A DNA stretch of 64,000 bases, taken from the NCBI GenBank assembly GCA_016215155.1, contig JACRLQ010000052.1, positions 37,003 through 101,002 of the forward strand, in the 5' to 3' direction. The stretch's first letter is position 1, and the number at the start of each line of letters is the position of its first letter. The DNA is from Nitrospirota bacterium (GTDB taxonomy: Bacteria; Nitrospirota; Thermodesulfovibrionia; Thermodesulfovibrionales; UBA6898). A program made the position numbers and the translations under genes. Positions 18,546-26,837 of this stretch are shown in pieces. The notes beneath the pieces were generated by a model. That model had not been told where the DNA came from and searched no databases. It worked only from the letters and a program-made list of their open reading frames with translations.

Positions 18546-18875
18546 CTACTCTTTTTCTTTTGATTCCAGCATGAAGACAAACAGCTCCCGGCAGACGCGC
18601 AACCGCTTAAGGTAGACCTTTTTTTCCGTCTCTCCGAGTGTTTCGATGACGGTCTTCAGTTTGTCGGATCTGGATATCAGCGCCTTTAATTCTTCCTTTG
18701 AAAGTGACACCGGATCGTTAGTTTTCCTGCATATCTCATCGAACTCAGTCTTCCAGTCCTCCGCATACGCAGAGCCTGAAGACTGACCGTAAACCAATGG
18801 CAATACGGCCGTCACCGCGGAGTTCATGATTCCGGCAATAGCCGCAATGAAGAACAAACGCGTAAATATGTTCAA
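18546..18875 (-). CDS. Exported protein of unknown function
   Basis: The 109-residue product starts MNIFTRLFFIAAIAGIMNS and has a clear signal peptide ending near AYAEDW. The mature part is short, charged and mostly helical, with two Cys (EICRKTND and RVCRELFVF) but no CXXCH motif. I do not recognise the family. It overlaps the upstream cytochrome gene by four bases, so it is translationally coupled to the cytochrome pair and probably acts with it in the periplasm. Confidence 0.7.
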   Translation of the reverse strand: MNIFTRLFFIAAIAGIMNSAVTAVLPLVYGQSSGSAYAEDWKTEFDEICRKTNDPVSLSKEELKALISRSDKLKTVIETLGETEKKVYLKRLRVCRELFVFMLESKEKE

Positions 18876-19660
18876 TATATCCTCTGTGATTTCATCGTCG
18901 GATGACAGGCCCTGCAGTTTTGCATTGGCAACGCCACGGTCAGGTGACAGACGCCGCAGAATTCACCCTTGAGTATCCTTACCATCTCGAAGTGTTTTGT
19001 GGTTTTCTTCTTGATGTTGAAGATGTCCGGATGACAATTATTGCAGTCGAGCCACTGCGTGTGCGACTTGTGGGGAAAGACCGCGTTGGGGATCCCGGAC
19101 CACTCGGCCTCGAGGGTCATATTCTCTTTGAACCCGATTTCCTCGGCTGGCTTCAGTGAGAGAAAGTGGAGGGGTTCTATCAGCCCCTTCTTCACCGCCA
19201 GGGACCAGTTAATTTTATTGCCGAAGTTCGACTTGGGCAGGGCGGCGGCCACCGCGGAGAATTTTTCGCTGCCCGACTTCCTGTCGCCGCTATGGCAGTT
19301 GTCACAGTGAGGCTCTTCGTGGCCAAAGACGGTCTTCCCGTCATGGCAGCCGGAAGCGCCGCAATGAAGACCGGCCTTATTGGTCTTTTCGGTTATCTCC
19401 GTAGTGTTTGTCTTCATATTGAATTCAAGCTCGAAATGGCAGACCCTGCACGTATGTTTCCTCCTGTGGACCCAGTGTGAAAAGACGACCGGCTTGACCC
19501 CATTTATTTCGGATGTCCTGTTAATCAGGATGTTCCCATACTCCGGAGGCTCGGCGACCGGCGGCAGGTCCCAGTTCCCGGACGCTACCAGAGGCGCCAG
19601 GATGCCCAGCAGACATCCCAGAACAAGACCTCGTGTTACTGGACCTGGCTTGTATGGCAT
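18872..19660 (-). CDS. Multiheme c-type cytochrome (cytochrome c7-like, two triheme modules)
   Basis: The 262-residue product has a signal segment (GLVLGCLLGILAPLVASG) and six haem attachment sites: CRVCH, the expanded CGASGCH (CX4CH), CDNCH, CNNCH, CGVCH and CRACH. They are arranged as two triheme halves of the c7/c3 type, each preceded by a distal HWVHR- or HKSH-type histidine segment. It is periplasmic and probably an electron carrier. I start at the ATG before MPYKPG (19660) because the signal peptide follows it. A longer frame to 19789 adds 43 Arg-rich residues inside the neighbouring gene. It overlaps the paralogous cytochrome upstream by about 25 bases, showing an operon. Confidence 0.88.
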   Translation of the reverse strand: MPYKPGPVTRGLVLGCLLGILAPLVASGNWDLPPVAEPPEYGNILINRTSEINGVKPVVFSHWVHRRKHTCRVCHFELEFNMKTNTTEITEKTNKAGLHCGASGCHDGKTVFGHEEPHCDNCHSGDRKSGSEKFSAVAAALPKSNFGNKINWSLAVKKGLIEPLHFLSLKPAEEIGFKENMTLEAEWSGIPNAVFPHKSHTQWLDCNNCHPDIFNIKKKTTKHFEMVRILKGEFCGVCHLTVALPMQNCRACHPTMKSQRIY

Positions 19661-20439
19661 CTTTGGCAATCGAGAAGGGGAAACGCCACTGATGAATGGC
19701 ACACGCCGCAGTACTTGCCGTCGAAAATCTCGACCATGGAGTATTTTGTGCTGCCTTTTTTCACGCCGACGAATATTTCCGGATGGCATACTTCGCAGCC
19801 GTTCCAGACGGTATGCTTCTTATGAGAAAAGAGGATTTCCGGCATCCCCTTCACCTTCGGTTCGAGAGAGAAATCCTTCTGTACGGTCAGCGAGCCCCTC
19901 TTTATCGAAACACCCTCGATATAATCGACCAGTTTGACCAGGCCTTCCTCTTCCGTTTTCTCCCAGTTTATGCCGTTGCCAAAGCGCTCCCGGGGGAATT
20001 TTTCCGTAAAGAGATAAAAATCGTATTCCTTTTTGACATTCTTTCCCTGGGAATGGCATCTTTCGCAACGTTTGGGGTCATCGGACAGATTTCTGGAACA
20101 GGCCTCAAAGACCGTCCTGCCGGCGTGGGCCATTTTTCCGTTATGGCAGGCGCCGCAATAATAACCCCTCATGTTGTCCGCGGCTTTTATCCCGGTCGCC
20201 CCGGCCTTCATGGCAAAGGCAAGATCAACGTGGCAGAGTCTGCATGTGAACTTGGAGCGGTGGAGCCAGTGGTCGAAAGCTACAGGTGATTGTCCCGCGC
20301 GGTCGGAGTAGTTATTAATGACGACTTTGCCATAGTCATGGGGGAGAGGTCTTTTCTTTTTTATCCCCCCCTGTGCCGATACCAGGCCGGTCGATATGAA
20401 GACCAGAAACAAAATGACAGATATTTTTTTCAAGGCCAC
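19636..20439 (-). CDS. Multiheme c-type cytochrome, paralogue of the next gene
   Basis: The 267-residue product has a signal peptide (ISVILFLVFISTGLVSAQG) and six CXXCH sites: CRLCH, CGACH, CERCH, CEVCH, CGVCH and CQRCH, the last close to the C-terminus. Its layout matches the following cytochrome almost site by site (HDYGKVVINNYSDRAGQSPVAFDHWLHR against EYGNILINRTSEINGVKPVVFSHWVHR, each with the next haem directly after), so the two arose by duplication. Family knowledge suggests a soluble periplasmic electron carrier. No terminal reductase or oxidase is encoded alongside, so its partner is unknown. Confidence 0.88.
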   Translation of the reverse strand: MALKKISVILFLVFISTGLVSAQGGIKKKRPLPHDYGKVVINNYSDRAGQSPVAFDHWLHRSKFTCRLCHVDLAFAMKAGATGIKAADNMRGYYCGACHNGKMAHAGRTVFEACSRNLSDDPKRCERCHSQGKNVKKEYDFYLFTEKFPRERFGNGINWEKTEEEGLVKLVDYIEGVSIKRGSLTVQKDFSLEPKVKGMPEILFSHKKHTVWNGCEVCHPEIFVGVKKGSTKYSMVEIFDGKYCGVCHSSVAFPLLDCQRCHTSQVQ

Positions 20440-20680
20440 CTCCTTAAATTCCCTGCCAACATGCTAAAGGAAACGCCCGTTCCCTGTCAACCCGAAACCG
20501 GAAAAATTATTTAAAAAACATTCGGCCTCAAAATCATCTGTGGCAATATAACCGTCTACTTTCTTATAATATGGAAGTACATTCGCAAAAGATATTTGAA
20601 AGGACCGGACACCCCCGGGGAAAACTGAAGCGGCGTTGTTGTCCTTTTTCCCCTTAAGTAAGGGTTTCCGGAAACGCTTG

Positions 20681-21463
20681 ATGATCAAAAATACGTTCTG
20701 CACCCTCGATGGCGTCGGTGAAAAATCTGAAAAGAGACTCTGGAGAGACGGGGTCCTTACGTGGAAGGATTTCACTGATTCCAGGCAGATTGCCGGAATA
20801 AGTCCTGACAGGAAGCTGCTATATGATGCGATGCTTATGAGGGACGAAGAAGAGCTTCAGGCGGGTAATGCCTCCTATTTTAATTGCCGTATAAAAAGGA
20901 GAGACCACTGGCGACTGTTCGATTTTTTCAGGGAGGACGTCGTCTGTCTTGATATTGAGACTAATGGATTTCAGCCGCATTACGGAGGGGTGGTCACCGT
21001 TGTCGGTCTCTACGACGGATATGATTATAAGACCCTGATAAGGGGCGAAAACCTTTCGGCTGAAAGTCTCACCCGCGAGTTGTCCCGCTACAAGTGCCTG
21101 ATAACTTTTTTCGGCGCGTCGTTCGATGTGCCTTTCATCCTTAAGTCTTTTAGCGGGGTACGTTTCGAAATACCCCACTTTGACCTCTGCTTTGCCGCGA
21201 AAAGACTCGGGCTTGAGGGCGGTCTGAAGAGGCTTGAACAGTCGCTCGGCATTATGAGGGAAGACGCCGTTGTCGGCCTTGACGGGTATGATGCCGTAAA
21301 ACTCTGGGAGGCTTACCGCAGGGGCTCCCGTGAGGCCCTTGACCTTCTGATAACCTACAACAGGGAAGATACGGTAAACCTTATGCATATCGCTTCGGTA
21401 TTTTACGACAGGCTGAGGCAGTCAACCGGGATCGAGGAATATCTCTCCAGTGGAGTTGCTTGA
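20681..21463 (+). CDS. RNase H-like 3'-5' exonuclease, YprB type
   Basis: The 260-residue protein has a short N-terminal helical region with a helix-hairpin-helix-like segment (CTLDGVGEKSEKRLWRDGVLTW) and a DEDD-type RNase H fold: VVCLDIETNGFQPHYGG carries the D-x-E pair, and YNREDTVNLMHIA the terminal Asp. This matches the YprB family of predicted exonucleases. I take ATG at 20681. The longer frame from 20636 adds 15 residues without a better ribosome site. It overlaps xerD by 14 bases, suggesting a DNA-maintenance pair. Confidence 0.85.
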   Translation: MIKNTFCTLDGVGEKSEKRLWRDGVLTWKDFTDSRQIAGISPDRKLLYDAMLMRDEEELQAGNASYFNCRIKRRDHWRLFDFFREDVVCLDIETNGFQPHYGGVVTVVGLYDGYDYKTLIRGENLSAESLTRELSRYKCLITFFGASFDVPFILKSFSGVRFEIPHFDLCFAAKRLGLEGGLKRLEQSLGIMREDAVVGLDGYDAVKLWEAYRRGSREALDLLITYNREDTVNLMHIASVFYDRLRQSTGIEEYLSSGVA

Positions 21464-22322
21464 CGGTTTTATCACCTACCTGTCCGTCGAAAAAGGTCTC
21501 GCGGGCAATACGCTTTCGTCATATGAGACCGATCTGAGAAAATTCGGTCTTTTTCTGAGAGAACGGAAAGTCTCTCCGGCTGAAGCCTCCACCTCTGATA
21601 TAATCGATTTTCTGGACTTCCTTCGCGGCAAGGGGTATGCCACCTCGACCCTCTGCAGATATATTTCCTCGTTTAAAGCGCTCTATAAATATATGCTTTT
21701 GGAGGACCTGAGAAAGGACGATCCGTCCGGGACCATCCAGCTCCCAAAGAAATGGGACCGGGTACCGAAGGCGCTCGGTCAGAAAGATATGACGGCCCTG
21801 CTTGACGGAGTTCAGGGGGGCAGGACCGTACTTCGCGACAGGGCGATGATCGAACTGCTATATTCATCCGGCCTCCGGGTAAGCGAACTTGTGGGCATAA
21901 AGCTCGGAGACATCAATTTCGAGGCGGGCTTCATCAGGGTCATCGGTAAGGGGCTGAAGGAAAGGGTTGTGCCGGTGAACCCGAGGGCCCTCGAAAAGAT
22001 AAAGCAGTATGTCAGCGAGGAGAGACCCGGGATCTTAAAAAAGAGACAGTCACAACATCTTTTCGTCACAGGCAGGGGAGGGGCGATGACCAGGCAGAGG
22101 TTCTGGCAGACCCTGAAGGTCATCGGCAACCGGATAGGGATCGAACTTTCCCCGCATACCGTGCGTCATTGTTTTGCCACGCATCTGCTCGAAGGCGGCG
22201 CCGACCTCAGGTCTGTCCAGAAGATGCTGGGCCATTCGGACATCTCTACGACGCAGATCTACACCAGGGTGACTACCGACAGAATCACGAAGGTCTTCAA
22301 AAAATATCACCCGCGGGCCTGA
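21450..22322 (+). CDS. xerD: Tyrosine recombinase XerD/XerC
   Basis: The 290-residue protein has the N-terminal SAM-like DNA-binding domain (FITYLSVEKGLAGNTLSSYETDL) and a full tyrosine-recombinase catalytic set: Arg in YSSGLRVSELVGIKLG, a Lys in RVIGKGLKERVVPV, HTVRH, LLGH-type MLGHSDISTT, and the nucleophile in IYTRV. It resolves chromosome dimers at dif. The start is GTG at 21450, overlapping the preceding gene. Length and intact motifs fit housekeeping XerD rather than a phage integrase. Confidence 0.93.
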   Translation: MELLDGFITYLSVEKGLAGNTLSSYETDLRKFGLFLRERKVSPAEASTSDIIDFLDFLRGKGYATSTLCRYISSFKALYKYMLLEDLRKDDPSGTIQLPKKWDRVPKALGQKDMTALLDGVQGGRTVLRDRAMIELLYSSGLRVSELVGIKLGDINFEAGFIRVIGKGLKERVVPVNPRALEKIKQYVSEERPGILKKRQSQHLFVTGRGGAMTRQRFWQTLKVIGNRIGIELSPHTVRHCFATHLLEGGADLRSVQKMLGHSDISTTQIYTRVTTDRITKVFKKYHPRA

Positions 22323-22617
22323 AGAAAGGACCTGTTGCTTTATTCATATAACCATCTCCCCGCTTACCATACAATCATATTGCTTTAAGCAGGGGGGAGT
22401 TATGTTCCCTCCGATGAAGCCCTGCAACATTAAACTTTCTGATAGACATCCCGCTTAATCCGTGAAACAATGAAGGTAATTGCCGAAGAGATCGGCACAA
22501 AGCAGCGCTGAACTGACGGGTCGCTGATTTTTAAGGGTTTTTATATTTGGGGACTTAATGAACTTCCGGTTTGTCTCAAACAAGCTGTCAATGAAGGCAT
22601 CGAAAAGGTGATGATAT
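22323..22617. other. Intergenic region with two hairpins
   Basis: No gene is visible in these 295 bases. A nested hairpin lies near 22388-22426 (outer stem GCAGGG/CCCTGC, inner GGGAG/CTCCC type pairing). Further on, CAGCG/CGCTG followed by ATTTTT (about 22503-22532) resembles a weak terminator. A 17-codon frame starts at ATGAACTTCCGG just before the receiver gene and ends in its ribosome site, possibly a leader peptide. None of these can be named. Confidence 0.3.
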
Positions 22618-22986
22618 ATGTCGGCTAAAATCCTCATAGTGGAGGACAATGAATTGAACCGGAAATTGATAGTTGCCGTCCTGGCATATCACGGCTATGA
22701 AACCCTGGAGGCGGGGGACGGCGCCGAAGGAGTGAGAGCTGCGGTAGAGCATATGCCCGACCTGATACTCATGGACATCCAGATGCCCGTCATGGACGGC
22801 AGGGCCGCATTAGAACTCCTCAAAAATGACCCCAGGACCCGGGGGATAAAGGTCATCGCGTTGACATCCTTTGCCATGAAAGGCGACAGGGAACGGTTCA
22901 AGGAGGCGGGATTTGCGGATTATATAGCAAAGCCGTTACAGACGCGAGAGTTGCCCGAAATTGTAAAAAAATACGCAGGGAGCTAA
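22618..22986 (+). CDS. Single-domain response regulator (CheY/DivK-like)
   Basis: The 122-residue protein is a lone receiver domain: ILIVEDNELNRKL gives the acidic pocket, LILMDIQMPVMDG the phosphorylated Asp (about residue 53), ALTS the Thr/Ser, and IAKPLQTREL the Lys. No output domain follows. The NELNRKL start and QMPVMDG core are closest to DivK-type and hybrid-kinase receivers. It is followed after 71 bases by two sensor kinases and is the likely phospho-acceptor for one or both. It probably acts by protein-protein contacts. Confidence 0.92.
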   Translation: MSAKILIVEDNELNRKLIVAVLAYHGYETLEAGDGAEGVRAAVEHMPDLILMDIQMPVMDGRAALELLKNDPRTRGIKVIALTSFAMKGDRERFKEAGFADYIAKPLQTRELPEIVKKYAGS

Positions 22987-23057
22987 GTATAAACTATGGT
23001 CGCGCGGAAGACAGGGGTTCAAGAAATACCGAAAGGTCATGGGGACGGTGGTCAGAG

Positions 23058-24776
23058 ATGAAGGGGAACGCCGGTAAAGGTCATCCGGAGAGATTGCTTT
23101 CCGCCGGCGGACATATAAGGCAAATCGTGCTTAAAAGAGGCGCGCTGCAGAACGCAATTTTAAACAGTGAAAATTTCTCAAGTATCGCCACCGACACAAA
23201 AGGCGTCATCCAATTATTCAGTGGCGGCGCCGAGCGCATGCTGGGCTATGCCGCTTCCGAGGTGGTCGGCAAACTCACCCCGGCGGACATCTCAGATCCA
23301 CAGGAAGTGACCGCCCGCGCCGAGGCGTTGAGCCTCGAGTTTTCAACCCCGGTAAAACCCGGTTTCGAGTCCCTGGTGTATAAGGCCTCGCGCGGCATTG
23401 AGGACATTTATGAGCTTACCAACGTCCGTAAGGATGGCAGCCGCTTTTCGGCAGTCGTGGCGGTCACGGCGCTGCGTGACTCTCAGGGCGGGACCATCGG
23501 CTATCTGCTGATAGGCACTGACAATACCGCCCGCAGGCAGGCCGAGGCGGAGAAGCTGAAGCTCGGGCAGTGCCTGCGCGAGCAGGAGTTATATACGCGC
23601 TCCCTGATTGAAGTTCACGGAGACGCGCTGATGACCATCGATCCGCTCGGCGCCATCAGGGACGTAAACAACCGGACGGAGGACCTTACCGGGTATACGC
23701 GCGATGAGTTGCTCGGCGCTCCGTTCAAAAAGTATTTCTCAGATCAGAAACGCGCGGAGGAAGTCATCCGGCTGGTGTTGAGAAATAAGAGAGTTACCGA
23801 CTACGAGCTCCCCCTTGTCGCCAAAGACGGCAGGGAAGTAATTGTGTCCTGCAACGCCACCGTCATATGCGATCAGGACAGGAATCTTCAGGGCATTCTG
23901 GCCGCGGCACGCGATATGACCGATTACAAGCGCATGGCGCAGCGGCTGCATGAAAATAACATAGAGCTTGAGAGCGCCAAGTGCGCGGCGGAAAGCGCCA
24001 ACCTCGCCAAGTCGGACTTTCTTTCAAATATGAGTCATGAACTCAGGACCCCGCTCAATTCGATACTCGGATTTTCGGAGATCCTCAAGGACGAATTGGC
24101 CGGCGCGCTCAACGACAAGCAGAAGGAATTTGCAAAAGACATCTACAGCAGCGGCGAACACCTGCTGGACCTTATAAATGACATACTGGACCTTGCGAAA
24201 GTTGAGGCAGGCAAGATGGAACTTAACCTGAGCGGCTTTTTTCTGAAAGATGTCCTCAGTTCATCGATGAACATGCTAAAGGAAAAGGCGATGAAGCGCG
24301 GTCTGCAGCTGGACCTGGAGGTCAGCCCTGAGGCCTGCGAAGAGATAGAGGCTGACGAGCGAAAACTCAAGCAGATCATGTTCAATCTCCTGAGCAACGC
24401 AGTGAAATTTACTCCGGAGGGGGGGCGCGTGCAAATTACGGCGAGGAGGCATGGAAGGTCGGACGGGGGAAAAAGTCTTTCCGAGACCTCCGCGCCTCCG
24501 CGTTTCAGCACTGACGGAGATTCCATCGAGATCTCCGTCACGGACACCGGCATCGGCATCAAGGCTGAAGATATGCCGAAGCTCTTTAAAGAATTTTCTC
24601 AGGTCGACTCCGCATATACCAGGCAATATGAGGGCACTGGACTCGGGCTCGCGCTGACAAAAAAACTTGTGGAGCTTCACCAGGGACAGATATGGGCAGA
24701 GAGTGAGTTCGGAAAAGGGAGCGCGTTCACGTTTGTGATACCTGTCAGGCAGGGCAGGCAAGTGAATAATGAATAA
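23058..24776 (+). CDS. Soluble PAS-PAS sensor histidine kinase
   Basis: The 572-residue protein has no membrane helix. Two PAS domains (about residues 35-165 and 175-295, with GAERMLGYAASEVVG and DLTGYTRDELLGAPF) precede a HisKA domain with [23 protein letters not shown] (His near residue 326) and a HATPase domain with [30 protein letters not shown] and [15 protein letters not shown]. The loop after VQITARR contains a Ser/Pro-rich insertion not expected in the fold. The kinase core is closely related to that of the next gene, so the pair probably arose by tandem duplication. Sensing is cytoplasmic. The signal is unknown. Confidence 0.92.
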   Translation: MKGNAGKGHPERLLSAGGHIRQIVLKRGALQNAILNSENFSSIATDTKGVIQLFSGGAERMLGYAASEVVGKLTPADISDPQEVTARAEALSLEFSTPVKPGFESLVYKASRGIEDIYELTNVRKDGSRFSAVVAVTALRDSQGGTIGYLLIGTDNTARRQAEAEKLKLGQCLREQELYTRSLIEVHGDALMTIDPLGAIRDVNNRTEDLTGYTRDELLGAPFKKYFSDQKRAEEVIRLVLRNKRVTDYELPLVAKDGREVIVSCNATVICDQDRNLQGILAAARDMTDYKRMAQRLHENNIELESAKCAAESANLAKSDFLSNMSHELRTPLNSILGFSEILKDELAGALNDKQKEFAKDIYSSGEHLLDLINDILDLAKVEAGKMELNLSGFFLKDVLSSSMNMLKEKAMKRGLQLDLEVSPEACEEIEADERKLKQIMFNLLSNAVKFTPEGGRVQITARRHGRSDGGKSLSETSAPPRFSTDGDSIEISVTDTGIGIKAEDMPKLFKEFSQVDSAYTRQYEGTGLGLALTKKLVELHQGQIWAESEFGKGSAFTFVIPVRQGRQVNNE

Positions 24777-24836
24777 GGGGAAGGACAAAGTCCTTTGCCT
24801 GAAGATATCTTATGCGGCCGGTGAGGCGACCCGCCG

Positions 24837-26519
24837 ATGAGGACTCTCGCCGCCGTGATAAAGCTTTATCATGAAAAAATTTGCGTCAAGGCGTTCGCCA
24901 GGATTGTTCTGTTCATCATAATTATGGCGTCTTCTTTTACTGCCGTGTTTATTATGCTCCAGTCCGAGGCGCTGACTGACAACCTCGTAAAAAGAGGGGG
25001 AGCGCTTGCGGAGCTTCTCGCTTACAACACGAGGCTCTGCGTCTTCGCTGAAAGCAGGGACATGTGCTCGGAGTCGGCAAAGGGCCTCGTGCGGCAGGCG
25101 GACATTCGTTCAGTGCTGATCTTTACCTCGGAGGGAAGACTTCTGGCGAAACTCGGGAAACCGGGCCGGGAAATCCCGGGAAGCGACGAAGGACAGGACA
25201 AAAAAAGGTTGGAAGACGTAAAAAAAAATGTTGCGGACGGGAGGTCCCACTTTTATTTCGAGGATTCCGGAGCCGCATTGAATTTTTGGGCGCCGGTAAC
25301 ATCGGTCTCGTATTCTCCCGCCGGGGACGCCCTCTTTTTCGAGGACAAGGTATTGCCGGGAAAAGAACATATCATAGGCTATGTCGGGATCATAATCGAT
25401 AAGGAGGGACTGGATAAACAGCTCAAGGTCCTTTTATACAGAGGTTTTCTCATGGGGCTCACCTTCCTGCTGCTAGGCGTTGCGGCCACATATTTCGCCG
25501 TGAAGGAGATTACGAGCCCTATAGAGAAATTAAGCTCGGCCTCGGTAGAAATCAGCAGCGGGAATTTGGATGTGAAGGTGGAGGTAACTTCCGGTGATGA
25601 GATAGGCCGGCTGGCTCAGGCCTTTAATCAAATGGCCATGGACTTAAAAGAGAGCGAAAGAAAATACAAAGAGTTGAACGAGGGACTCGATCTTAAGGTC
25701 AGGGAAAGGACGAAGGAGCTTGTGAGAGCAAAACTTGAGGCGGAGGCCGGCAGCCGCGCCAAGACCGAGTTTATCGCAAACATGAGCCATGAGCTGAGGA
25801 CCCCGATGAACGCGGTTATCGGTTTTTCCGAAATCCTGGAGGATGGGCTGGCCGGGCAGCTGAATGCTGCTCAGAAGGAGTATGTAAACGATATCCTCGT
25901 CAGCGGCAGGAGACTGCTGGAACTCATTACGAATGTCCTGGACTATGCTGAGTCTGAAGCCGGACTGACCGGCCCGGAATGGTCCAAATTTTTTTTGAGG
26001 GACATCCTGAATACGGCCGTCGGTATGATTGCCGACGAGGCAAAAGTCCGCGGGATAAATCTGGAGATGAAGATAGACCAGGATGCGGACATCGAGATCG
26101 AAGCGGACGAGGGGAAACTCAAACAGATAATATTTAATCTCCTGGGCAATGCGGTGAAGTTTACGCCTGAGGGGGGCTCAGTGGGCGTTACTGCGCGGAA
26201 GGTTGCAGGGGCGGATGTAGGGGCGATCCGGCGGGTCGCCCAGGAAGGAGGGCGAGGCATCGCCTCGCCCCTACAGGACAGAAATTTCATCGAAATTTCT
26301 GTTTCCGACAACGGCATTGGCATTAAGGAGGAAGATCTTCCAAGGCTGTTTACCGAGTTTGCGCAGCTTGAGTCTCCGCTTACAAAAAAATACAGAGGCG
26401 CCGGGCTTGGCCTTGCCTTGACGAAAAGCCTTGTCAAGCTTCACGGCGGGAATATCCGCGTTGAAAGTGAAGCCGGGAAAGGCAGCAGGTTTACTTTTGT
26501 GATACCGGTAAGACAGTAA
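24837..26519 (+). CDS. Membrane sensor histidine kinase with HAMP domain
   Basis: The 560-residue protein has transmembrane helices at about residues 23-43 and 195-213 enclosing a periplasmic CHASE8-like sensor ([21 protein letters not shown]). A HAMP domain ([20 protein letters not shown]) leads through a coiled coil into HisKA ([21 protein letters not shown], His near 318) and HATPase ([43 protein letters not shown]). Between two strands of the ATPase domain it carries an extra 25-30 residues encoded by a palindromic repeat (26217-26274). It follows the soluble kinase by 60 bases and shares its core. Confidence 0.92.
   Translation: MRTLAAVIKLYHEKICVKAFARIVLFIIIMASSFTAVFIMLQSEALTDNLVKRGGALAELLAYNTRLCVFAESRDMCSESAKGLVRQADIRSVLIFTSEGRLLAKLGKPGREIPGSDEGQDKKRLEDVKKNVADGRSHFYFEDSGAALNFWAPVTSVSYSPAGDALFFEDKVLPGKEHIIGYVGIIIDKEGLDKQLKVLLYRGFLMGLTFLLLGVAATYFAVKEITSPIEKLSSASVEISSGNLDVKVEVTSGDEIGRLAQAFNQMAMDLKESERKYKELNEGLDLKVRERTKELVRAKLEAEAGSRAKTEFIANMSHELRTPMNAVIGFSEILEDGLAGQLNAAQKEYVNDILVSGRRLLELITNVLDYAESEAGLTGPEWSKFFLRDILNTAVGMIADEAKVRGINLEMKIDQDADIEIEADEGKLKQIIFNLLGNAVKFTPEGGSVGVTARKVAGADVGAIRRVAQEGGRGIASPLQDRNFIEISVSDNGIGIKEEDLPRLFTEFAQLESPLTKKYRGAGLGLALTKSLVKLHGGNIRVESEAGKGSRFTFVIPVRQ
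26217..26274. repeat. REP-like palindromic element inside a kinase gene
   Basis: GTAGGGGCGA (26217-26226) and TCGCCCCTAC (26265-26274) are perfect inverted ends. Between them GGGTCGCCC and GGGCGAGGCATCGCCTCGCC make further internal stems. The GTAGGGGCGA...TCGCCCCTAC pattern is a widespread kind of dispersed bacterial repeat, normally intergenic. Here it keeps the reading frame open and encodes an additional loop in the ATPase domain. Confidence 0.65.
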
Positions 26520-26837
26520 ACAGCCACCTGATCACGCTAAGGCCGCGGTCCGGAGCATAAACCTCTCCCAATTGAGCGGACCACCTCTATCTCTTCTTTC
26601 AGGCCTCTCACCCTCGATCTAAGGAATCCTGTATCACCTCATCCTGTTTCCCGCATGTGACATAACCCATCGGTTCAATTGAAAAAAATACTATTATTTT
26701 TGATGTCATTATGCTAAACTCCTTCTGTATTCCATATACAGGCGGATGTCTGGATCCTATGGAGGTATGAGGCGATTGGCAGGGCATAAGCGGGACAGGA
26801 ATCAACCAATAAAATAAACACGATGGAGGACAGGGAG
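26520..26837. other. Intergenic region upstream of the DUF1566 surface protein
   Basis: These 318 bases hold no recognisable gene. An AT-rich tract near 26678-26720 could contain the promoter of the downstream secreted protein, but no convincing -35/-10 pair with correct spacing was found. I see no known riboswitch consensus. Confidence 0.3.
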
